From assembly GCA_022704925.1 (NCBI GenBank), contig JAKJFK010000021.1:1-14279 (forward strand): a DNA stretch of 14,279 nucleotides, in the 5' to 3' direction. The notes beneath the pieces are model-generated. The model was not told where the DNA came from. It worked only from the letters and a program-made list of their open reading frames with translations, and did not search any database. Each line of letters begins with the position of its first letter. Within the stretch, counting starts at the first letter, position 1. Made by a program: the position numbers and the translations under genes. Positions 6,078 through 13,661 of this stretch are shown in pieces. The stretch is from a candidate division TA06 bacterium. Its GTDB lineage: Bacteria > Ratteibacteria > UBA8468 > MWAK01.

Positions 6078-6748
6078 ATGGGGGCGGCAGGCGAAGAAAT
6101 GGTTTTACCCTGATTGAACTGCTGGTGGTTATGGCCATCATTTCCATGCTGGCCGGCCAGTTGCTGCCGGCCCTGGCCGGGGCCCGCGAGAAGGGACGTC
6201 AGGCGAACTGCATCAACAACCTCAAACAGTTCTCCCTGGCTATTGAAATGTACCGCAATGATTTTACCAACGATTTTCCCTGCTGGCTCTCCAACCTTTA
6301 CCCAAGTTACCTTTCCAGCCGGAAGGTGTATGTCTGTCTTTCCGATTTGAACGACGGGAATGCCGGCCACGGCAACCCCACCTATCCGGAGACGGCCGAT
6401 TACAGCGGGAATCCCGATTCGGATCCGGCCATCGGGCTGCGTAACAGCCAGATCGAATCCTGCAGTTATTTTTACGAATTCAACGCCGCCGAATGCGACT
6501 GGTGGGAGGCCAGCTACGGAACCACCGGTGATCTCAACGGCGACGGGATCGTCACCTGGAAGGAGGCCAAGCGTTGCCAGATGACCGGCGTCGATGGCGT
6601 TCCCTCGATCACCGCCTACTTTGGCCACGTTCCGATTGTCCGATGCTTCTGGCATTACTACACGCACGACGGTCCGGTCCTCAACCTGGCCGTCGAGGAT
6701 TACAACGTCTACCTGAGTGATGCCTTCTGGGAGACCACCTCGCGTTGA
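6074..6748 (+). CDS. Type IV pilin-like/pseudopilin protein, copy 2, with a calcium-binding loop
   Basis: This 224-residue protein has a ten-residue leader (M-N-G-G-G-R-R-R-N-G), the [10 protein letters not shown] processing site with E at mature position 5, and a helix to about residue 34. Residues 35-75 are nearly identical to copy 1. Residues 153-164, D-L-N-G-D-G-I-V-T-W-K-E, fit an EF-hand/dockerin loop at every liganding position (1, 3, 5, 12, with G at 6 and V at 8), so calcium binding is likely; copy 1 lacks it. R-C-F-W-H (190-194) and V-L-N-L (202-205) mark the family's C-terminal region. Seven cysteines in all, three shared with copy 1. The start overlaps the HEAT stop and has GAGGTG upstream. 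It probably forms or caps a filament or secretion pseudopilus; the assembly machinery lies elsewhere. Confidence 0.88.
   Translation: MNGGGRRRNGFTLIELLVVMAIISMLAGQLLPALAGAREKGRQANCINNLKQFSLAIEMYRNDFTNDFPCWLSNLYPSYLSSRKVYVCLSDLNDGNAGHGNPTYPETADYSGNPDSDPAIGLRNSQIESCSYFYEFNAAECDWWEASYGTTGDLNGDGIVTWKEAKRCQMTGVDGVPSITAYFGHVPIVRCFWHYYTHDGPVLNLAVEDYNVYLSDAFWETTSR
6530..6565 (+). other. EF-hand/dockerin-type calcium loop within pilin copy 2
   Basis: The codons encode D-L-N-G-D-G-I-V-T-W-K-E, with acidic or amide side chains at loop positions 1, 3, 5 and 12, glycine at 6 and a hydrophobic residue at 8. It is a single loop without an obvious second hand. Type II secretion major pseudopilins are known to bind calcium by other ligand sets, so metal-stabilised folding is plausible. 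Confidence 0.65.
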
Positions 6749-6775
6749 GTCGCCGGGATACCGAGCCGGCCGGTC

Positions 6776-6795
6776 CCGGTCAAAGAACCGGTTTT
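6776..6795 (+). terminator. Weak terminator-like hairpin after pilin copy 2
   Basis: CCGGT (6776-6780) pairs with ACCGG (6787-6791) around CAAAGA, followed by only four T residues. It sits about 30 bases after the pilin stop, the right place for a terminator, but the short T-run makes it uncertain. Confidence 0.3.
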
Positions 6796-6801
6796 CGGTC
6801 G

Positions 6802-6816
6802 GGAAGCCAGGCTTCC
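6802..6816. promoter_or_regulatory. Perfect palindrome GGAAGCC-A-GGCTTCC
   Basis: Seven-base arms flank a single base in the 131-base interval between pilin copy 2 and the secreted protein gene. As DNA it is a good dimeric-repressor site; as RNA it could form a hairpin with a five-base loop. It is about 65 bases upstream of the next start codon. No function can be assigned. Confidence 0.35.
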
Positions 6817-6879
6817 GGGAAAACGCTTCGTAATCGTGAAAGGGGTGGATAATAAAATAATCGGACCTTGGTTTTATTG

Positions 6880-7569
6880 ATGAACGGCTTTGGATTGGGA
6901 GACAGATTTTTATTCCCGGCAATGGCGGCCATTGCCGGGATGCTGATTTTGGGGGTGGGACCGGTTCGGGCCGAATCGCCGGTTCGGGTTCTCTTTGATT
7001 TTGAATCGGGCCTCCAGGGTTGGAGGCCGGTGGCCGGCCTGCCGGCCGCCGGGGAGTTGATCCGGCTGGATTCCGGTCTTGACGGGTCGGCCTGCCTGCA
7101 ATTCGGGTTGAACCTGCCGGGCGAGGCCGGAGTGGCGGTTAAGATTGGTGAGAACTGGCAGCCATATCAATCGCTTCTCTTCGACCTGTCCGTTTCCGAC
7201 AGCGCGCCCGCCGACCTGGAGTGCCTGGTTTACCTGAAGGACAAGGAATGGCTCTGGTACCAGAGCCGGCCGCGCCGATTGGAGCCGGGCACCCGGGTGG
7301 TGATCGGCCTGGGCCTTTCCGGTGTCAGTCTGGCCTGGAATCCGGAAGGGCACAAGCGCCCCTGGAACTTCTACAGCACCGAACTGATCAACGAACTGGG
7401 GCTGAAATTTCTGGCCCGGCAACCCGGCCGGGCCTGGATTCGGCTCGACAATGTCCGCCTCGACCCGGGTTTGTTCATTTCCTTTAAATTTGATCGTTTT
7501 CGAAACGAAACTCCTGAGAAAGTCCGGGCCGCTTCTTACCCGGGATTCCTTTCCGGCCCCCGCTTTTAA
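6880..7569 (+). CDS. Secreted beta-rich protein, carbohydrate-binding-module-like
   Basis: This 229-residue protein has a signal peptide: a hydrophobic core at about residues 10-29 and a likely signal peptidase I site after V-R-A (31). The mature part begins near F-D-F-E-S-G-L-Q-G-W, the usual opening strand of jelly-roll domains of the CBM11/CIA30 kind, and ends with R-L-D-N-V-R-L, their usual last strand. There is no C-terminal anchor, so it is probably free in the periplasm or exported. No catalytic motif is seen. ATG 6880 is preferred over TTG 6868 and ATG 6922, because it gives a charged N-terminus before the hydrophobic core; none has a good ribosome site. It lies 29 bases before the GT2 gene, suggesting that it binds or guides the glycan made by that enzyme, as BcsB does for cellulose synthase (inference). 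Confidence 0.7.
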   Translation: MNGFGLGDRFLFPAMAAIAGMLILGVGPVRAESPVRVLFDFESGLQGWRPVAGLPAAGELIRLDSGLDGSACLQFGLNLPGEAGVAVKIGENWQPYQSLLFDLSVSDSAPADLECLVYLKDKEWLWYQSRPRRLEPGTRVVIGLGLSGVSLAWNPEGHKRPWNFYSTELINELGLKFLARQPGRAWIRLDNVRLDPGLFISFKFDRFRNETPEKVRAASYPGFLSGPRF

Positions 7570-7598
7570 AAGGGAAGAGGCCGGCTTGACCATAAGCC

Positions 7599-9002
7599 AT
7601 GAAGACCTTTTTGATGGATGACGCGCGCAATACCCTGGACCCGCGTCAAAAAGCGGCCTTATTTATCTTTCTGGTCGCCGCCGGGTTCCTGCTGGGCTGG
7701 CGGCGGCCGCTTTTCCTCTGGACTTTCAATTTTCTGGCCAGTTTCTTTTACCTGACCAGTTCCTTCTACAAGTTCCTGCTGGTTTTTCTTGGTTTATACC
7801 GCCGCAGCGAGATTTTTGTTCCGGCCGATGAACTTGACCGGATCGACCCGAAGGAGCTGCCGGTTTATACGATACTATTGCCTCTTTACCGGGAAACCGA
7901 AGTCCTGGACCAGCTTATTTCCTCGATCGCCCGGTTGGATTATCCCGCCGAGCGGCTCGACGTCAAACTGCTTATCGAGGCCAATGATACCCCGATGCGG
8001 GCGGCCCTGGCCGCCCGCTCCCTCCCCGGCAATTTCGAGCTGGTCATCATCCCGGATTCCCGGCCCAAGACCAAGCCCAAGGCCTGCAATGTCGGCCTGG
8101 AGCAGGCCCGGGGGGAATTCCTGGTAATTTATGATGCTGAGGACATCCCGGACTCCGACCAGTTGAAGAAGAGCGTCTGGGCTTACCGGAACCTCCAGGA
8201 TCCCCGTGTAATCTGCCTTCAGGCCAAGTTGAATTACTACAACAGCCGTCAGAACCTCCTCACCCGATGGTTCACGGCCGAATATTCAATGTGGTTCGAT
8301 CTCTATCTGCCCGGCATGGATTTTCTGCAGGTTCCCATTCCGCTGGGCGGGACCTCCAATCATTTCCGCACCGACAAGCTCCGGGAATTGGGCGGCTGGG
8401 ATCCTTATAACGTGGCCGAAGATTGCGAGTTGGGCATCCGGCTCTTCCGGGCCGGTTACCGCACCCGGGTCCTGGACAGCACCACCTGGGAGGAGGCCAA
8501 CAGCCACCTGGGCAACTGGCTGGCCCAGCGTTCCCGGTGGGTGAAGGGTTACCTGCAGACCTTCCTGGTGCACCATCGAAGGCCGGTCCAGCTGGTCAGG
8601 GAACTCGGCTGGTTCAATTACCTGAGCTTCAGCTTGAGCGTCGGCGGACTGTTTGTGGTACTGCTGTTAAACCCGCTCTACTGGGTAACCACCAGCCTCT
8701 GGCTGCTGCGTTACTGGGGCCGGCCGGAGCTGCTCTTTCCCAACCCTTACTACGAACTGGTGACCCGGGCCCTGCTGGCCGGAAACTTCATCTTCATTCT
8801 CCTGAATCTGCTGGGCTGCGTCCGCCGCCGTCTTTATTACCTGGTCCCGGTTACCTTCATCGCGCCGTTTTACTGGTTACTGATGAGCCTGGGCGCCTGG
8901 CAGGGTTTCCGGCAGCTGATCTTCTCCCCCCATTACTGGGCCAAGAGCCGCCACGGATTGACCGTTACCTTGCTGGAGGCCGGTGAAGCCGGGGTGGAGT
9001 AG
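7599..9002 (+). CDS. Membrane-embedded GT2 family glycosyltransferase (cellulose-synthase-like)
   Basis: This 467-residue protein has two N-terminal helices (about 19-36 and 39-66), a cytoplasmic GT-A domain (about 88-335) and three or so C-terminal helices (about 340-372, 388-407 and 413-435). Processive GT2 motifs are in order: T-I-L-L-P-L-Y (91-97), E-A-N-D (127-130), D-A-E-D (179-182) for metal and nucleotide-sugar binding, the acceptor-site G-G-T-S-N-H (250-255), the A-E-D catalytic base segment (273-275) and Q-R-S-R-W (310-314). It should polymerise or transfer a sugar from a nucleotide donor and pass the product through the membrane. The sugar cannot be told from sequence, and no PilZ domain is present. 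ATG 7599 follows an AGGGAAGAGG that is rather far away (18 bases). It is the last gene of the rightward block. Confidence 0.9.
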   Translation: MKTFLMDDARNTLDPRQKAALFIFLVAAGFLLGWRRPLFLWTFNFLASFFYLTSSFYKFLLVFLGLYRRSEIFVPADELDRIDPKELPVYTILLPLYRETEVLDQLISSIARLDYPAERLDVKLLIEANDTPMRAALAARSLPGNFELVIIPDSRPKTKPKACNVGLEQARGEFLVIYDAEDIPDSDQLKKSVWAYRNLQDPRVICLQAKLNYYNSRQNLLTRWFTAEYSMWFDLYLPGMDFLQVPIPLGGTSNHFRTDKLRELGGWDPYNVAEDCELGIRLFRAGYRTRVLDSTTWEEANSHLGNWLAQRSRWVKGYLQTFLVHHRRPVQLVRELGWFNYLSFSLSVGGLFVVLLLNPLYWVTTSLWLLRYWGRPELLFPNPYYELVTRALLAGNFIFILLNLLGCVRRRLYYLVPVTFIAPFYWLLMSLGAWQGFRQLIFSPHYWAKSRHGLTVTLLEAGEAGVE

Positions 9003-9079
9003 CCCGGGCGGATAAAAGGCCGGTTTTGTTGGGTTGGCGGGAAAGAAACGGGCGTAATTTTTTAGTAGGTGGAGGGCGG

Positions 9080-10252
9080 TCAGGGTTTTTCAGCCGTCTG
9101 GTAGGCCTTTTGAACGGCTTCGGCCACCACCGGGGCCACCCGGCGGTCCAGCGGCGAAGGAATAATACACTCCGGGGTGAGTTCCGGGGGCGTTACCAGG
9201 GAGGCGATGGCAAGGCCGGCGGCCTGCTTCATGCCCTCGGTGATCTTTTTCGCCCGGGCCTGGAAGGCCCCCTTGAAGATGCCCGGGAATGCCAGCAGGT
9301 TGTTGACCTGGTTAGGAAAGTCGCTGCGTCCGGTGGCCACCACCAGGGCACCCGCCTGCCGGGCCTCTTCAGGGTCAATCTCGGGAATCGGATTGGCCAG
9401 CGCGAAGATGATCGGCCGGGCTCCCATCCGCCGTACCGCCTCGCCGGTCAGCAGGCCCGGCACCGAGACGCCGATGAAAACGTCGGCCCCTTCCAGGACC
9501 TCCGTCAGCGTTCCCTTCCGTTTGCCCGGGTTGCTGATCCGGGCCATTTCGAGCTTGGCTTCGTTGTCAACGTCACCCTTCCGGCCTTCGTAAATGGCGC
9601 CCCGGCGGTCGCAGATAATGATGTCCGGCACGCCTACGTCCATCAGGATTCTGGCCACCGCAATTCCGGCCGCCCCGGCCCCGGAAATCACCACCCGCAG
9701 GCTATCCATCCGCTTGGAGGCAATCTTCAAGGCGTTGATCAGGGCCGCGTAAACAACGATGGCCGTGCCGTGCTGGTCATCGTGGAAAACCGGGATGTCC
9801 AGCTTTTCCTTCAGCGCCGCCTCGATCCTGAAACAGCGCGGCGCCGAGATGTCCTCGAGGTTGATGCCGCCGAAGCTCGGCGCCAGCATGACAACGGTCC
9901 GGATGATCTCCTCGGTATCCTGGCTGGCCAGCACGATCGGGAAGGCGTCCACGCCTCCAAACTCCTTGAAGAGGATGGCCTTGCCTTCCATGACCGGCAG
10001 GGCCGCCTCCGGGCCGATATTGCCCAGGCCCAGCACGGCGCTGCCGTCGCTGACGATCGCCACCAGGTTGCCCCGGGAGGTGTAATCGTAGACCCGGGCC
10101 GGATCCCGGTGTATCTCCTGGCAGGCGGCGGCCACGCCGGGGGTATAGGCGAGCGAGAGGTCCCGCTTGTCGCGCAACGGTACCCGGCTGCGCAGCTCGA
10201 TCTTCCCCCGGCTGGCCCGGTGCAGTTCCAGTGATTCCCGGAAATAATCCAT
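9080..10252 (-). CDS. NAD(P)-dependent malic enzyme, short bacterial type
   Basis: This 390-residue protein oxidatively decarboxylates L-malate to pyruvate and CO2 in the cytoplasm with reduction of NAD(P)+. Visible residues are Y36 in A-Y-T-P-G-V (catalytic acid), K91 in G-K-A-I-L-F-K (catalytic base), E132-D133 in N-L-E-D-I and D158-D159 in H-D-D-Q-H-G-T (metal ligands), and the Rossmann loop G-A-G-A-A-G (191-196). Length is usual for the form without a phosphotransacetylase domain. Its ATG directly abuts the hppA stop codon (TAA then ATG, no gap) and has no clear ribosome site, so translation is probably coupled to the pyrophosphatase gene. Cofactor preference was not decided. The gene converges on the GT2 gene, with 77 bases between and no clear terminator. 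Confidence 0.95.
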   Translation of the reverse strand: MDYFRESLELHRASRGKIELRSRVPLRDKRDLSLAYTPGVAAACQEIHRDPARVYDYTSRGNLVAIVSDGSAVLGLGNIGPEAALPVMEGKAILFKEFGGVDAFPIVLASQDTEEIIRTVVMLAPSFGGINLEDISAPRCFRIEAALKEKLDIPVFHDDQHGTAIVVYAALINALKIASKRMDSLRVVISGAGAAGIAVARILMDVGVPDIIICDRRGAIYEGRKGDVDNEAKLEMARISNPGKRKGTLTEVLEGADVFIGVSVPGLLTGEAVRRMGARPIIFALANPIPEIDPEEARQAGALVVATGRSDFPNQVNNLLAFPGIFKGAFQARAKKITEGMKQAAGLAIASLVTPPELTPECIIPSPLDRRVAPVVAEAVQKAYQTAEKP

Positions 10253-12303
10253 TTAGAAGAGGCTGAACTTCACTATCAGGCCGGCGAAGACGATGGCCAC
10301 GATCGACATCAGCTTGATCAGGATGTTGAGCGAGGGACCGGCGGTATCCTTGAAGGGGTCGCCGACCGTGTCGCCCATGACCGCCGCCTTGTGGGCTTCG
10401 GACTTCTTGCCTCCCAGGTGTCCGGCCTCGATATACTTCTTGGCATTGTCCCAGGCCGCGCCCGAGTTGGCCATCATGATGGCGACCACGAACCCGCTGG
10501 CGGTCGCGCCGGCCAGTAGTCCCATCACGCCGCTCACGCCCAGGAAGATGCCGACGGCCACCGGGGTGATGATGGTGACAATCGAGGGGACCAGCATTTC
10601 CTTCAGGGCGCCCTGGGTGCAGATGTCCACCGCCCGGGCGTAGTCGGGACGGGCCTTGCCTTCCATGAGGCCGGCGATGCTCTTGAACTGGCGGCGCACC
10701 TCGGCCACGATGCGCTGGGCGCTGCGGCCGACCGCCTTGATGGCCATGGAGCAGAAGAAGTAGGGGTACATGGCCCCGATCATGAGGCCGGCGATCAGGT
10801 TCGGGTCGGTGATCGAGAAGGCCATCTCCCCGGGTATCAGGTTGGCGATTGAATCCCGGAAAGAGACGATCAGGGCCAGCGCGGTCAGGGCGGCCGAACC
10901 GATGGCGAAGCCCTTGCCGGTGGCCGCGGTGGTGTTGCCCAGCGAGTCCAGGGCATCGGTCCGCTGCCGGACCTCGGGGGGCTGGTGGGTCATCTCGGCA
11001 TTGCCGCCGGCGTTGTCGGCGACCGGGCCGTAGGCGTCGGTGGCCAGGGTGATGCCCAGGGTGGAGAGCATGCCGACCGCGGCGATGGCGATGCCGTAAA
11101 GACCGAGGGCGGGATTGGCGCGGCCGCCGGTCAGGTAATAGGCCGTCAGGCTGGCAATCACCACTATGATCACCGGGAAGATGGTTGAGAACATGCCGAC
11201 GCCCAACCCTTCCAGGATGACGGTGGCCGGCCCGGTCTGGGAGGCCTCGGCCACTTCCTGGGTGGGCCGGTAGCCGTCCGAGGTGTAATACTCGGTGACA
11301 TAGCCGATCAGGTTGCCGCCCACCAGCCCGGCGATGATGGCCCAGAAGACGCCGAAATTGCCCGGCAGGATGATCCGGACCAGCACCAGGGCCAGCAGGG
11401 CGGTCAGGATCGAGGCGCCGTAAGTGCCGCGGCGCAGGGCCTGGAGAAGTTCCGACTGGCTGGCCTTCTCGCCGGTGCGCACCAGGCCGGTGGCGAGGAC
11501 CGAAATGATGGCCGCGCCGGTGGCGAAGATCATCGGCAGGGCGATTCCGGAAAGGGAGAGGCCGGCGGCCACCGAGAGGGCGATCGCGGCGATGATGGAG
11601 TCCAGGTAGGATTCGTAAAGATCGGCGCCCATACCGGCGATGTCACCGACGTTATCGCCCACGTTGTCGGCGATGACGGCCGGGTTGCGCGGATCATCCT
11701 CCGGGATGCCGGCCTCAACCTTGCCCACCAGGTCGGCGCCCACATCGGCCCCCTTGGTGAAGATGCCGCCGCCCACCCGGGCGAAGAGAGCCTGGCCGCT
11801 GGCGCCCATGCCGCTGGCAAAGAGCGTGGCGCCGATCCGGCGCACCATTTCGGCCTCCGGCCAGCCGCGGTAGAACCATTTGAGCACGATCCACCAGAAA
11901 CCGAGGTTGAGCAGTGCCAGGGCGACTACCGGAGCGCTCCGTTGAGCGAGGTGCGGGCGGCCGCCGCGGTGCGGTGGCTGCTCTGGGTGGCGATGTTCAT
12001 GCCGATGAGACCGGCCAGGGCCGAGCAGAGGGTTCCGGTCAGGAAGGCGGCCGCGGAGAGGACCGGGAGCAGCCCGGACAACTCCATGACCGTCAGGATC
12101 ACGAAAAGAATCAGCGCGTAGATGGAAACGCTGGTGTACTGGCGTCTGAGGTAGGCGAAGGCCCCTTCCCGGACGGCCCCGGCCACCTGGCGCATCTCGT
12201 CGCTGCCCTCTTCGGTGCCCTGAATCTTCTTGATCAGAGAATAAACGAAGATCCCGATGATCGCCGTTCCGATCAACGGCGCCCAGCCGATCATATTAAA
12301 CAT
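10253..12303 (-). pseudogene. hppA: Membrane-bound (K+-dependent type) pyrophosphatase, reading frame disrupted
   Basis: The protein pumps H+ or Na+ across the inner membrane using pyrophosphate hydrolysis. The N-terminal 125 codons (12303 to 11926) end at a TAG after T-S-L-N-G-A-L-R, and the rest continues in another frame through 11887 to 10253. Restoring the frame needs one extra base, and about 12 residues the family has here (a V-A-F-x-G-G-A-V-M-G-type segment at the start of the third helix) are missing, so a deletion of roughly 37 bases would explain both. Everything else is intact: D-V-G-A-D-L-V-G-K-V-E, D-N-V-G-D-N-V-G-D, D-A-Y-G-P-V-A-D-N-A-G-G and [20 protein letters not shown] has alanine, not lysine, at the K+-site position, so it is the K+-dependent class; ion choice is undecided. 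Its start overlaps the pth stop by eight bases, with GGAGG six bases upstream. Confidence 0.88.
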
Positions 12304-12844
12304 CCCGCTCCTCCTTTTGTTGGTTGATGAACGAGTAAATTTTCTCCAACGATTCTTCGATGATTTCCGGAAGTTTTGCTTCCTCTTCCGGGTTGAAGGG
12401 ACTCAGGACGAAATCGGCCCAGTCGATTCCTTCCGGGGCCGGCCCGATCCCGATGCGCAGCCGGGCGAAATCCGGTCCGATCCGGTCGATGATCGACTGC
12501 AAGCCGTTGTGTCCGCCCGAACTTCCCTGGTCGCGCAGACGGAGCAAACCAAAAGAAAGGCTCAGGTCGTCGCAGACCACCAGGAGCCGTCCGGGATCAA
12601 GACCTTCGCGGCCCAGCAACGAGAGCACCGCCGTTCCGCTGTTGTTGACGTAGGTGGTCGGTTTGGCCAGCAGGAGTTCGACTCCGGCGAGTCCCGCCCG
12701 GCCGACCAACGCGTTGTCCTTCTTCCGAAACCCGGCCGTTCCGGTCTTTTCGGCCAGTCGGTCCAGCACCCGGAAACCGAGGTTGTGCCGGGTCGAAATG
12801 TAACGGGCCTCCGGATTGCCAAGGCCGATTATAAGCAGGCGCAT
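12296..12844 (-). CDS. pth: Peptidyl-tRNA hydrolase
   Basis: This 182-residue enzyme frees tRNA from peptidyl-tRNAs that drop off ribosomes. The active-site residues are in place: N10 in G-L-G-N-P, H20 in T-R-H-N-L-G-F, N67 in T-Y-V-N-N-S-G, D92 in C-D-D-L, and N113 in G-G-H-N-G-L. Length is slightly short of the usual 190 or so residues. It lies 31 bases after rplY, the common bacterial arrangement, and its stop overlaps the hppA start, so these genes form one transcript. The ribosome site before ATG 12844 is weak (GAG only). Glutamate replaces the glycine usually found after G-L-G-N-P, a mild variation. Confidence 0.95.
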   Translation of the reverse strand: MRLLIIGLGNPEARYISTRHNLGFRVLDRLAEKTGTAGFRKKDNALVGRAGLAGVELLLAKPTTYVNNSGTAVLSLLGREGLDPGRLLVVCDDLSLSFGLLRLRDQGSSGGHNGLQSIIDRIGPDFARLRIGIGPAPEGIDWADFVLSPFNPEEEAKLPEIIEESLEKIYSFINQQKEERDV

Positions 12845-12875
12845 TGCCGTGGCTCGCGGTCATTCATCCGATCGG

Positions 12876-13553
12876 TCACGATTCCTTGGTTTCTTCCTTC
12901 TTCTTGCGGCGTTCCTCGGCGACCTCTTCGCTGATGACCTCGGGCTGGACCTCCTCGGTCACCGGCTCCGCCGGCGCCTCTTCCTCGACCTTCTTGGGCG
13001 CCAGGACCGAGACGATCGGTTCGTTGACGTGAGTCAGGATGCGGACTCCCTCGCCCAGCTGGAGATTGGAGACATAGATGGAATCGCCGATGTTCATGGC
13101 ATTGATGTCCACCGAGATCTTTTCGGGCAGGTCCTTGGGCAGCGCCTCGATTTCGACTTCCCGAAGCACCTGATCCACCACGCCGCCCTGCTTCACGCCC
13201 GGCGCCTCGCCGGTCAGTTCGATCGGGATAGTCAGCCGCAACTTCTCCCGGGCGGCGATCTTGTGGAAGTCCAGGTGCAGGAAACGGTTGGTGATCAGTT
13301 CGTGCTGGTAGTCCTGGAGAACGCCCTGGATCCGGGATTCCTTACCGCCGTCATGGATGACCAGGTCCAGGATGACCTGCTTGCCGGCGATTTTCTGCCA
13401 GAGCTTGAAAAATTCCTTCTCCGGGACGCTCAGAAGCTGGTTCTTGGACTTGTGCCCGTAAACGACCGCCGGGATCTGGTCATTGCTTCGCAGTTTGTGA
13501 ACGGCATTCTTGCCCTTCTCCTTGCGCAGGTAACAATTGAGTGTTTCCGCCAT
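12876..13553 (-). CDS. rplY: 50S ribosomal protein L25, long TL5/CTC form
   Basis: This 225-residue protein binds 5S rRNA in the large ribosomal subunit. Residues 1-93 form the L25 domain (I-P-A-V-V-Y-G-H at 27-34, H-L-D-F-H near 92-96). Residues 94-184 form the TL5-type beta domain (P-I-E-L-T-G-E-A-P-G-V-K-Q-G-G-V). Residues 186-225 form an acidic then lysine-rich tail, as in CTC general-stress versions. ATG 13553 is preferred to the upstream ATG 13583 because GAGG precedes it at normal spacing, and M-A-E-T-L-N matches the family start. A near-consensus promoter and a GC-rich hairpin leader lie upstream, and pth follows, as in many bacteria. Confidence 0.95.
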   Translation of the reverse strand: MAETLNCYLRKEKGKNAVHKLRSNDQIPAVVYGHKSKNQLLSVPEKEFFKLWQKIAGKQVILDLVIHDGGKESRIQGVLQDYQHELITNRFLHLDFHKIAAREKLRLTIPIELTGEAPGVKQGGVVDQVLREVEIEALPKDLPEKISVDINAMNIGDSIYVSNLQLGEGVRILTHVNEPIVSVLAPKKVEEEAPAEPVTEEVQPEVISEEVAEERRKKKEETKES

Positions 13554-13589
13554 TTTACGCCTCGTTTTGCCTGGGAGATCCACGGACTC

Positions 13590-13627
13590 GGGACCGCCCC
13601 CTCAGGGGTCCCCGGCCCGGACGGGGA
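13590..13627 (-). other. GC-rich hairpins in the rplY leader
   Basis: Two adjacent inverted repeats are seen: GGGACC (13590-13595) with GGTCCC (13607-13612), and TCCCCG (13609-13614) with CGGGGA (13622-13627). They overlap by four bases and so exclude each other. They lie in the roughly 100-base leader between the rplY promoter and ATG, which could form an alternative-fold regulatory leader. There is no known motif match and no T-run. Confidence 0.4.
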
Positions 13628-13661
13628 TCGGTGCTGAATAATAGCGATGGATTATCCTGAT

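Larger units (their letters stand above)
3925..6748 (+). repeat. Tandem duplication of a HEAT-repeat-protein/pilin gene pair
   Basis: Unit A (3925-5345) and unit B (5385-6748) have the same order, direction and approximate gene lengths. The pilin genes remain similar at DNA level over their first 200 or so bases, including near-identical stretches around 4702-4725 and 6110-6133. The HEAT genes are similar only at protein level, so the duplication is old and the pilin N-terminus is under the stronger constraint. Confidence 0.75.

Noticed and set aside
5693-6922. A 409-codon open frame on the minus strand across HEAT copy 2 and pilin copy 2
   Set aside because: Antisense shadow in GC-rich DNA; Pro/Gly/Arg/Gln-rich with no recognisable domain, while the plus strand holds recognisable pilin and HEAT genes.
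9003-9079. Bidirectional terminator between the convergent GT2 and malic-enzyme genes
   Set aside because: A run of six T residues is present near 9057-9062 but no stable stem precedes it on either strand.
9026-10234. A 402-codon plus-strand open frame opposite the malic enzyme
   Set aside because: The minus strand carries all malic-enzyme motifs; the plus translation has no domain.
11885-12303. Programmed frameshift or two separate pyrophosphatase subunits
   Set aside because: No slippery heptamer near the stop; the second part would start mid-helix at a GTG with no ribosome site; a conserved stretch is also missing, which fits a deletion better.
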